Shown here piece by piece: positions 16,018 through 28,000 of a DNA stretch of 44,579 nucleotides; position 1 is the stretch's first letter; each line of letters starts with the position of its first letter. The stretch comes from JAAAOZ01 sp964496595 (lineage in GTDB: Bacteria > Chloroflexota > Anaerolineae > B4-G1 > SLSP01): contig CAZCAI010000014.1 in assembly GCA_964496595.1 (NCBI GenBank), positions 1 through 44,579 on the forward strand, given 5' to 3'. The position numbers were made by a program, and so were the translations under genes. The notes below the pieces were generated by a model. It was not told where the DNA came from and made no database searches. It saw only the letters and a program-made list of their open reading frames with translations.

Positions 16018-19000
16018 TCACCGGCGCGCACCGCCCCCGCGCATCAGCAGCGGCAGATAGACCCGCCGCCAGGGAGAGATGACGTCCACACGGACTGCGT
16101 CCGCGCCGAGCACTTGATGCTCCGTCGTGTAGAGCGTGGCGCTGATGACGCGGGCGCCCACGCCTAGCGGAGCGGTGGTCGTAGTCGTCAGCACCGAGCT
16201 GATGACGGTCTGACCATCGACGGCCAGCCGCCAGTAGCCCTCATCCGGCAGGGTGAGCGGCGTGACGATGGCGACAGGCACGGTCACGCTGACGCCGTTG
16301 GTCGCCGTAAAGCGCTGGCTCGCCTGCGGGCTGAGGATGTTAATCGCCTGGCTAATGCGGAAGCTGGCCTCTTTCGAAGCGCCACTGGTCTCCTCGCTGC
16401 TGAAGTAGGCCGTGTTGCCCACGGACGCCCCCAAATACGCAAGGTTGGTGGTGACGCGGGCGGTGAATTGCAGCACAGTCGAATCATACGCGGCCAACGG
16501 GAACGACGGCCAGGCCAGGACGCGCGCGGGCGACAGGGTGAATTCGGGGCCTTGCACGGTTGCCAAAGGCGTAACCGCCGCCGGTAGGGGATCCGTGATG
16601 GTGGTCGTGGCGATAGTTTCGGGGTGATCGTTGTACATCGTGAGCGTGTAGGTCACGATGCTGCCCGGCAGCACGTTCTGGGCCGGGGTGACAGCTTTGG
16701 AGATGTGCCAAGGGGCCAGAACTTCCACGGCCAACGGCCCGAACGTGCTGCGATTGCCCGCCTCATCCACCGCCTCGATCCACAGGGCATAGTCGCCGGG
16801 CTGCGTGAGTTGGCGGGTCGCGGTGTAGGCCCACGTAGCGCGGTCGCGACCGGCGCCGATGGCGGGATCGTAGTCCAGCGGGATGACGTCGGCTACGGCG
16901 CCCTGCCCCGGCGCGAGGCCGCTGATTTGCATGGCCCGGATGCCCCGGCTATCGCTGACCACTCCGCCGATATAGAAAGGATCGCCGGGCCGCAGCACGG
17001 CGGTATGCGTCACGTAGGTGATGGCCGGCGGGACGGTATCCACCTGGAAGGTCAGGCTCAGCGGCGCGCTGCGATTGTCCCCGCTATCCAGGCCGTGCAA
17101 CGTCAACGTCCGCGTCACGCCGTCATGATTCTCCACGGAGGGCAGGCTGTAACGCCAACTGGCGCGGGTGTTGGCCGGGAGCCGGTCGGTGGTGAGAATC
17201 AGGCGACTGTGATTGTAGACGCCGTTAGCGACCGCCAGGGAATCATACTCGCAGAGGGTCAACCGCCACGTCCCCTGGGCGCTCTGGCCGCCGAAGAGGA
17301 GATTGATGTCTTGATCGGGGCGGCGCGCGTTCTCGTAGTACGGGGCGGCGGTGTTGTGGGGCGATTTCTCGTTAAAGAGGATGTTCCAGGCCGCGTTGTC
17401 CCACGTGACATCCAGGTTGCGTCCCGGATACCCCAGGGGATAGTGCAAGATGACCTGCCGGCCAGAGGGCGAGGTCAAAGCCGCCAGCAGCGTGTTGCGA
17501 TAAGCCAGGTCAGCGTTGAAACCCACTTTGACACTGGCGACACTGAAGCTGTCGCTGACGACGAAGGTGCGCTCGATCAGGGCGCCACCCTCGCAGGCAT
17601 TGGCGCTGCCTATCGGGATGGACGTCGTGGGCGCATCGTCGTAGATGAAGACGGTTTGCGTTACGGTTTGGGTATCGAGGGTAAGCTCCGCGCGGGTGCA
17701 AACTTGCCCATCCGGCTGGCACACCTGCACGTCACCGGCGAGGCGATTATCGCCCAATTGCCCGGACAGGCGCGTCTCACCGGCGGCCAGGCAGCCATCA
17801 CGCAACGCCGATACCGTCGCGGCGTCTAAGTCGAGGGTCGGCGGTTGCGTATCGACCGTCAAGGTGAGCCAGCGCGTCCACGCGCTGACTTGCCCCAGGC
17901 GATCCGTCGCGCGCGCGCGCAGCTTGAAGATGTCGTCGTTAGCGGCGTTCGTTCCCACGTCCAAATTGCACGACCAGGCCCCCTCGGACGTGGTCGTATC
18001 AAAATCGAAGCAATCTATCGTCGCAAGATCCCCGCCCGGCGCCTGCACCTCCAGGGTGATCTTGGGCACCGCGCTCTCGTCATGCACCACGCCCTTGATC
18101 TGGTTGACCCCCAGGCCGATCAGCGTGCGCGGCTGGGAGATCTCCACGTAGCTGGGCGGATGGTAGTCGATGCGGTGAACGAGCGCGTGGGTGTGAATCG
18201 GCTCTCCTATATAGGCCGAGCGATCGTACGCGAGGCGCGCGTCCACGCTGACGAACCCGCTGATTTCATCCGTATTATCGACATTGAAGGCGACCGTGCC
18301 GCTAAAGGTGACGGTCTTGCGCGCGCCCGGCGAGATATTCCCCAGATAGAGCACATCGCGCCACAGATAGTTGCCTAACGACGTGGCGTTATCCAATCGC
18401 AACTCGCTGGCTGTGATCACCACCGTGACGTTGGTCGCGAGCGTCTGGCCTTCATTGGTCAGATCAAGCTGATAGACCGCCGTCTCACCATCGCCGATGG
18501 CCGCGCGCAGCAGGTCGCCCTGCTCCGTAAGCCAGCCATCGTCGTAGGTGATCACCTCATAACCGACCGGGCGCGCGCTCAAGCGCATGGTCACATCGGC
18601 CTCTGAGAACACCCCTTGATTTGGACAGACGCCCGCGCCGAGTTGTACGTTGTACGCGCGCGTCGGGTTGCCATAGCCCCCGACCGTTCTGAGTTCGGAT
18701 TGGAGGGCGTCGGCGGCCCAGGCGCTGTTGACGACGTTGCGCGCGGGCGCGGTGGCCCAGAAGCGCATTTGATCCTCCTCGGCGGCTAAGGCCAGCAGCC
18801 CCAGGTCTGTGTTATTGGGGTCCGTGATGCCCAGCGCGGCAAACGGAATGCTCAAGTCGGTGTAGGGTGCGTCGAAGCGGTAGATGAATTCGGACGTTGT
18901 GGCCTGCCAGTTTTGCGCGCCGTCGTTCCAGGCCAACAACCTGGCGGCCTCGCTGTCCTGCACCCAGATCAGATAATTGACCGGCGCCGGCAAGGTGATC

Positions 19001-22000
19001 GCGCGCGTCGGCGTGAATGGATGGTAGGCCGTGGTCGCGCCGACGCCCGGCGCGGAGAGGTAGATGAACAGGTCGCCGTCATAGTCCCAATCCGCGCCCA
19101 TCCAGGTCAGGCGCAGCGATTCATCGTTCCACGTGGCGTAGAATTTCTGCGGCTGATCGAGCGAGGCGTTTGAAGCGCGTTCGTTCGCGCGCCGATCCAC
19201 GCCGAGCAGCGTGCAGCCGCTGTTCATCCAGCCGCGATAGACGTCCGCCGGCGCATCTGCCAGCGGCGCATAGTCGGGCGTGTGGATGGTATCCACGTAG
19301 ACCGGGCCGAAGCTCTGGCTGGTCTGGTTGCCATAATTATCCTCCGTGACTACGTGCGCATACACCTTGCGCGCTTCGCCGATGGTTTGCGCGTGGCGGC
19401 CCGCAGCGGGATATGAGGTTAGCTGCGTGATCTGGCCGGGGGTCAGCGTGGGCGTCTCTGTCCAGCCCACCCGGTAGCGGCTGATGCCGCTGCCATCGCT
19501 GGCGGCCGGCCACTCGATGAACAAGGTCGGCGACAGGACGTCATCTAAGGTCGCGCCCGGCTGAATGACCGTCCACACGCCCAGGCTGTTGGTATACGCC
19601 AGCGTCGCCGCAAGCGGCGCGGGCGGCGTGGCATCGGCCAGCAGCGCGTGGCTGATGACCGTCGTGAATCCGGCGACGTCCACCGCGCGCACGGTGAAGG
19701 TGATGGTGTCGCCATCGGGCCGCGCCGCAGAACCGACGTAGACCGATCCGCGCCAGGCATCGCCGCTGGGAAGCCGAACCGCTTGCCAGGTCTCGGCGGG
19801 CAGGGATGATGAAGCAATTGGCGTTTCGACCTGCACGTCCAACCGTTCCAGCTTGACCGTCTCGGTGACCACGCCCTGGAGTGTGACGTAGCCGGACGGC
19901 TGCCAGTTCTGGGCGTTGATGTGCGGGGTCGTCAAGGCGAGCGCCGGCGGCGAGGCGTCCACGTAGATAACGTGCGGGGTCGGGCTGGCGATCACGTTGC
20001 CGGCCCCGTCGCGGAGCGTGGCGTGCAGCGTGGTCGCGCCTTCGCCGCTGGGCGTCCACGTCGTGATCCACGTCGTGGCGGTGAGGTTATCGCCAACCGA
20101 CCAATTTTCCGTCAGAACGGGAACGCCGTTAACCGTCACCGTCAGCGCCCGCACGTAATCCGGCGACGCAATATAGCCGGTCAAGGTCAGCGGGACGATA
20201 GCGGTCGAGACGCTGCCGGCCAGAGGCGACAGAATCAGACTGGTGCTGGTCGGGGGCGGGAAGGACGCGGCGGCGCTTATGGCGCACTTGTCGAAGAGAT
20301 CGCACGCGGTAAGCGTGCCCAGCGTTTCAGTGATGATGATGAGCGCGGTGGACTCGATGTGGGTCAGTTTGGGCGTGGTGTTGGTATAGATGGCCGTATA
20401 CCAGGCCGCCTGTTCTTCGGTGCGCAGCCAATTGGCCGGCGCAATCGGGCAGTCGAAGTCCGTCTCGACCAGGTTGTAATCCTCCGCCCGGCACGTCACC
20501 AGGCGATATCCGGGGAGCAGTTCGCTCTGGGTGAAGGTGATGCGCGGGGCATGGGTGTCGATCTCACCCTCCCACACATTGGGGATCACGCGCGTGTTGC
20601 CTAGACCGTCGCGCGCGCGCAGATAGATTTGATACGGGCCTTCCAGCCCCTCCGGAAGCGTGTAGCGCCACGATGAGAACGCCGCGTCGAGCTGCGCCAG
20701 TTCCACCGCGTGCCAGGTGATGGTGTCGGGCGCGTCCCGGTCTTGGGCGTGCAGGAAGTCAATCTCGACCGCGCTCACGCCGCTGCTGATGGGATGCGCG
20801 ATGGCATGGATTTGATCGGCGGTGAGGGCGCGGTCGTAGAGCAGCACCTCATCGAGGTGGCCGCTGAAATTTTCCCCGCCGGCGCTGTCACTGCCGATGG
20901 TCGTCTTGCCCGTCGGGACGTTGGGCGCAGGATTGCCGCTGACGGCTATCGAGACGCCGTCCAGGTAGAGCTTCCACTCGCCGGCCTCGCGCACCGCCGC
21001 GACATGCTGCCAAACATTCTCGGTGAGGTGCTGGCTGGATTGGACGATCCCCACGCCGCCGTTGGCGACCTGCAATTGGCCGGTCGCATCCAATCTCAGG
21101 CTGTAACCGTTGGCATCGCTGTCGCCGTGGTTGAGGATGACCTGGTCGCCGCCATTGGAACCGGCCCACTTGACCCAGGCAGCCAACGACACTTCATCGG
21201 CGGTCTGGGTAACGAGAGCGATCTGGAGGGTGTTACTCACGCCATCGAAGGACACTGCGCTGCCGACCTGACCAAGTGCGCCAGCCACGGGGCAAGTCCC
21301 CGCCGGGCAGGTGGCGACGAAATGATAGCGTGAGCCATCGTAGAATTGCTCCGCGCCGGACGCTTCTTCCATGTGCAAGTGCAACACGGGGTTGACCGGG
21401 CGGGGCGTCTCGCTGACCGTGCCCGTGATAACCGGGCGGTCGGCGCCGACGCCGCTGAGTGTTTGGGCGCGCGGCTCCGTGATGGTGACATCGGCAACCG
21501 GCGCTGTGCCATCCACGCGGAGCGGGCCGGCGGTGGTCGTGATCGCATTGCCGAGCCGATCTTGCGCCGCCAACTGCGCGGTGAAGGTCCCGTTCGATTC
21601 GGGCGGCAGCGGGTGAACGGTATGCCAGGAAAGGCCGGGAAGCTGAAGGTTCACTATCCCCAAGATTTCCGCGGGGGAGAGGGCACTATCATAGATTATC
21701 ACGTCATCGAGCAGGCCGTTGAAGTAGTTGCTGCTTAACGCCCGCCCCAGGTTGACCGGCCCGCTGCCCTGGAAGGGCGCGTGACCGGTATCGGAGGCGT
21801 CCAGCGCGCCGTTGACGAAGATGGCCTGTTCGCCCGTGGACTTATCGTAGCGCCAGACCAGATGATACCACTCCCCATTGGAGAGGGTGGTATTGCCCGG
21901 CGTGTCGTTACCGTAAAAGCCCATGTAGGGCTTGTCCTCGCGCACCATCAGGTGCAGGCCGGCGTTGACTTCGGCCTGATCGGTCCCCAGGATGGTGTGG

Positions 22001-25000
22001 TCTCTGCCGGGGCCGAAGGCGTCCCCGTTGACCCAGGCGGCCACGGTAAAGCTGCGGTCTTTCAGCCGGAGTTCTTCCGCCGTCCCCAGGCTGAGATAGT
22101 CATCGCCATCGAAGCGGGCCGCGTTCCCTACCCGGCCTGGCTCACCGGCAGTCGGACACGTCGCCGACCCGGCTGGACACGTGGCCGTTAATCTATTCCC
22201 GGATCCATCTGCGAAGGTAGTCGCGCCGACTGCTTCATCCAGGGCCAGGTGCAACGCTTGTCGCCCGCTTATCCCTGCTATTTGGGTTTCGCCCACGTAT
22301 ACTCCGGTGTGATCGAAGAGCGTGGTGTACACGTTGTCCAGGCCGCTGCCATCGTCTTGTCCAGCGCCGTGTAAGCTAAGGGTGTTTTCAGGCGCGGGCA
22401 GCACAGTCTCAGTCAGAGCGCTATCGAGCTGCACCTCCGGCGGGGTATTATCCACACTGAGCGTAACCCCGCCTGTCCCCACGAGGGGGCTTCTGATGCT
22501 GTTGACGGGGGATACATTGCCCACCCGGTCGGTCGCGCGCAGGTCGATGGTGTACGCACCCGTCGTAGTGGTGATGGCAAAGGTCCAGGCCGCCTCATCC
22601 TGGATGGCGGTCTGCCACTCGTCCGCGTAGCCCGCGCCGGTGATGCGGTACTCGACCAGCGTCACGTCCGAAGTCTCGTCGGCGGCCGTGATCGCCATCA
22701 CCTGCCCCTGAACCGGGCGGATGTGCGAGAGTGCGTAATCCAACTGCACGATGGGCGGTTCCGCGTCCACTACCAGGGTATGGCTGTCGGTGGTGTCGAA
22801 CCAACTGACCTGGTACTCGTACAAATCTCTGGCATCGCGGCGCGTCAGGGCCTGACTGTAGATAGCGGCCTCGTCCAGTTGGCCGCTAAAAGACCAGAAG
22901 AACGTGTTCCGGAGTGTACCTAGCTCAAAGGCGGCGTCGTTCTGGCAGAGGCTGGCGCCCCATTGATCGGGTGGCAGTTCAAAGACGCCAGATTCCGACC
23001 CATTGATATACAAGCGCGCCGCCCGGCCGTCAAACGTCGCCAGGATGTGATTCCATTGCTGGAGGTTCAGGGAGTTGGTGCTCGCCAGGTTGAAAAGGTC
23101 GGGGCAGTAGCCTGGGTAGACTGCGTCCACGGTTCCGGCCCGGAAACCAACCTGCATGGAATTGGGCTGAATGAATAGCATATAGTTTTCTTTCCGGCCG
23201 GTCGTGTGGCTCCCTTTTCCAAGTAGCCCCTGCTCATTCTGCTTGATTTGGGTGGGCTTGACCCACAGGCTCAGGCTAAAGGTGTCCAGGTTCAGCGTGG
23301 CGTTGTTAGGAATGGTGATATAGGTAAATCCGCCGTCGAAGGACGCCGCCTCGCGCATTTGGCCTTTAGCGCCGGCCTGGGGACAGGCTAAGGGGTGGCA
23401 GGTACCGTGATTGCCCCCTTGTGAACTATCGATGAACGTCGTCGCGCCGAGCCTTTCGTCCAGGTGCAGGTTGAGCACCGGCGCCTCATTCATCAGCGCG
23501 ACAACCTCGGCCGGGGAAAGCGCGCGGCGATGGATCGTCGCGTGATCCATCATGCCGTAGAAATTCTCTGACCCGCTCAGATTGCCGCCGATGGTGGTGC
23601 GTCCTTCCGGGATGTTGGGGATGGGATTGCCGCTGACGGTCTGTTGCGTCCCGTTCAGGTAGAGCTTCCACGCGCCGTTGTCTCTGACCGCCGCCACATG
23701 CTGCCACGCATCGACGGGCAGTTGGGCAGTGGAGGCGCCCCAGCCGACGCCGCCATTGAGGATGGTCAGCGCGCCGCCCGGGTCTAACAGCAGCCCATAT
23801 CCGCTGGCGCCGCTATTGCCGTTGTAGATGATGAACTGATGGCCGTCCGTCGGCCCGGCCCACTTGACCCACGCCGCCAGCGAGACGTTGTCGGTCACAT
23901 CGGTGACCAGTTGCACGGCCACAGCGTCATCTACCCCATCGAAGCGCGCGGCCTGATTGTCGCGCCCCGGCAGGCCGGTGTCCGGGCACGTAGCGCCGGA
24001 GCAACTGCCGTGGAGATTGCCGCCGTAGGTGTTGTGCAGCCGCTCGGACGCCGGCGGATCATCGAAGCTCAGTTCCAGCGGGCGGGTGGAGCTTTCGTAC
24101 AGGTCGATGACCTCATCCGCGCTGAACGTGTAGCGGTAGATGCGCACGTCGTCCAACTTCCCGTTGAAGGGGATCGAGTGGCTGTCCAATCTGATGGAAC
24201 TGGCTCTGTCGTTGAATCCCCCCAGGGTTGTCATCGCACCGGTCAAGCGGTAGATTTCACCGCCGTAGTTAGTGTGCTCGTACAGATGAGCATAGGTATT
24301 CCAGACGTCGGCGCTGGCGCTCTCATCGTTGTATAGATCATTAACCCAGACCCTCTCCAATGCCTGCTGTTTGTACCTCAGATCATCCTGATCCAAGGCA
24401 TAATCCATCCGCCACCCATTCCAATTGGTGTCATCGTGGGTCTTGATCCAGCGCGGAGCGGCGGAGCGGCCCACATAGAGCGGCGTGTTGGGCTGAATCG
24501 GCGCGGGTTGCCCCAAGCTGGGGGCGATCTCCTTGAGTACGCCATCGACGTAGATGGTATAGTTCAAGCCATCGTAGGCGACGACGACGTGATTCCAGCG
24601 GTCGGTGGTGAGAATAAAGTCGGTGACGTGGGAGCGCCACTGGTCGCCATCGCCAAAGCCAACTTCGAGCTTGCGCAGCGATGGCAGGGTTGTGCTGATC
24701 CCCTCTCCGGTGGGACTGAGTAGGCACACCGTGGGATAGGCCGTGGCAGTCTCGTCGTTCGATCCGATGATGCCGTAGCGATAGGGCGGCAGGTCGAGCC
24801 GCGCCTGTCTCACGATGCCATCCTGCGGATAGACCCAGAAAGCCTGGGTAAAGTGCCCGTCGCTCACATCCAGGTTATTGTTCAAGGGCATTTGTAACAC
24901 CTTGCTCTCGCCCTCCGGGGTAAAGTCAGCCTGGTTAAAGACCGCTGTGCCGCCCAGCACGCCACCACTCGGATCGATTTGCGGGCATCCGTCTTCGAGA

Positions 25001-28000
25001 CCAGATTCCCACCATCTCCGATAGGTGGGGTTGCAGGCGACGGCTTGCCGGTAGGACGAGGCGTCCGCATAGCCGCCATCGAGCGGGAGATGCAGCACGG
25101 GTTCCTTGAAGCGCGCGGCGATCTCATCGTTGGACAGGGCGCGGTCGTAGATTTCCACCTCATCAATCAGGCCATCGAAGTAGCCGAAGTAGCTGGGATC
25201 GAAGCACCGCCCCAGGTTGACCGTCCCACTGCCCTGGAAGGGCGCGTGACCTATGCTGCTGGCGTCTAAGACGCCGTTGACAAAGAGGGCCTGCTCGCCG
25301 CTGTGGCCCTCGGTGTCCACTTTGGATATATCGTAGCGCCAGACGAGGTGATGCCACGCCCCGTTGGAGAGGGTCGTCGCCCCTTCCGTGTCATTGGCGT
25401 AAAAGCCCATGTAGGGCTTGCCCTCGCGCACCATCAGGTGCAGCCCCAGGTTTGTCTCCCTTTGATCCGTCCCCAGGATGGTATGGCCTGAGCCGGGGCC
25501 GAAGGCGTCTCCATTGACCCAGGCCATCGCGGTAAAGCTGCTGTCATGCAAGCCAAGTTGGTCAACCGTCCCCACGCTGATGACGTCATCCACCCCATCG
25601 AAGCGCGCGGCCGGTCCGATGTACCCATCCTCGCCGGTCGTGGGGCAGGTCGGGCTGACGCACGTTCCGGGCCGTACCGCCTCAGACCCATCGGCAAAGC
25701 TGGTCGCGCCGGGGTTTTCGTCCAGGTGCAGCCACAAGGTGCGCTCGTCGGCCTCGCCCCACAGATCGGCGATGATGGCCCCGGCGCGGTTGGTCAGGCT
25801 GATGGCCTGACTGGTCGCCGTGCTCTGGATCGTCACCTGCCCTTCGAGGGTCTCCGACTGGTTCGGCCCCAGTTTATAGACCCGCTGGAGCGACTGGCTT
25901 TGAACCGCCACGGGCAGCTCCACCTCCAGCAGGCCCAGGGCGTGCCGGTTGCGCAGTTGATTTTCGATGGTGGCGGTGTAGTAGATGGTTTGCCCGGGGG
26001 CCACGTAACCATCGGAGGGGACGATGGCGCTCCCTTGCATCTCTTGCGCCTGAGAGGTGATGCTCAACACGTTGAGATCCGATGCGACGCGCGGGTTGAA
26101 GCCGTACACTTTCTCCAGCTTATCCAGGATGCCGTCGCCATCGGTGTCGGGCGTGAGCGGATCGGACGTGACCCACGTTTGCAAAGGCTGATTGCTGGCG
26201 TCAAAGCCGTAGACAAAGCTCCAGCCCTCCACCTCCTCCTTATCATTCAGGCCGTCGCCGTCGGTGTCGGGATTGAGGGGATCGGTATCGTAAAAGACCT
26301 CCCAGTAGTCGCTGAGGCCGTCGCCGTCAGTATCGGAATTGAGGGGATCGGTTCCGATGCGGATCTCATACAGGTCAGGGAGGCCATCGCCGTCAGAATC
26401 GGCCCGCCCATCGTTGGGGTCATTGCCGCCGCACGCTCTGCTGCGCAGGCCGTCGCCGTCGGCGTCGCACTGGATGGGGAAGGTCTCGTCCCACGCCAAC
26501 GCATAGCTGGCGTTCCCCCGGTCGGCCAGGGTGTAGAACTCGTCCAGCGTGGCCGGGAAGACGTCAAAGACCAGCGAATCGCCCAGCGAGGTGCGCAGCG
26601 TATCCTCTTTATCCCGCAGATAGCAAACGGGTACATACCACACAGGGAGCAAAAAGCATTCCTGCGCGTTGATCTTGTAGCCCTCGACCAGCTCGATTTT
26701 GGAAGGGACATTGATGCCGGCCTGCGTCAATTGCACGACGCGAGGCTCGCGGAGGTCATTTTCCCGCATAACAATGCCCGCGCCCGGAGCATCCTGCCAA
26801 TAGGCGTGATTGCTGGCCGTGCTCAAATGCCAGGTGACGGACTGCCCCTCGGCCAGCAGCCGGTAGGCGAAATCCGATTGCTTGACGTAATTGTCATCGG
26901 TCCAATGCCAGGCATAGGTCCAGGCCAGGGCCGATTTGGGCGTGTTACGGTAGAGCGTGTTGGTGACGCGCAGCTCGGCGCCCAGCCAACTGCCCACCTG
27001 GAAGCCGGCTTCATCTTCCACCAGCGGCCTGAAACCGCTGATGCTCAACCGGTCGGCGCGGTTGATGTCCACAATGGGATTTTGGCTGTAGATGAGGTAT
27101 TGCACCATCTTAGCCAACGCGCCGCTGATGCCCTGGCACGGGTTCATGCCAAAGATGGGATCGGTCAAATCCGCGCGCTCTTCCGCGCTGACCGCCTTGC
27201 ACACCAGGCCGATGACGGCGTCAATCGCGCCGATGACGGCCACGACGATCGGGCCAAAGGGGAGAATCGCGCCAATGACTAACATGATGATTGCGACGAT
27301 GACCGTAGAGATGGTGGACGCCAGGAGCGCGTTCACGGCCAGCGAGCCAAAGCGCGCGCCGCTGCCGATCCATTGGCCCAAGAAGAGACCCACCGCAATC
27401 GAGACCGTGACGACCGCCGCGATCACAGCGGCCACGCGCGCCGCCTTGACGAGCACGCGCGCCTGCGCTCCGGCTTGCGCCAGTGTGCTTTGGACTTCCC
27501 CCAGGGCTTTGACGGCGCCCCACGCGCCCTTCACCGCTAACCCCGTCATGATGCTGGTCGTCGCCATATCCAACACCATCGCCGTGGGCGAGCCAGGGTT
27601 CGTGAACCCGACCACGAGATTGGTGATGAACAGCGCGGCGACGAGGAGCGTCCCATAGCCGGTGATGTACCGGTTGGACGTCGCCACTTTGTCATCGATT
27701 CTGAATGTAACACCGGCCAAGAACGTGCCGGCCGGATCGCCCGTGATGTGGCCTACCCTCGCTTGCATCTTGGCGCCGGCCTCGGCCAAATCCTGGACGA
27801 TACTCGTCACAATCGTCACATCCCCATAGCCGACCGCCAGGTCTGCATCCTCACGGGCATGCGTCGCCGGGAGCGGTTGCAGATTAAATTCGACGAGGGC
27901 CGCGGCCCCGTGAAAGAGCGCGAGGTAGAAAGATTGGGCCAGCAACACGCGCCCGGCGTTGATTTCAGGCAGCTCGGTCGCGTAGTGATTGGTAAAGAGC

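Noticed and set aside
26100..26470. Apparent tandem DNA repeats that might suggest a CRISPR or satellite array
   Set aside because: The periodicity comes from codons for DTDGDGxxD calcium-binding repeats within the giant protein. There are no constant repeats with unique spacers.
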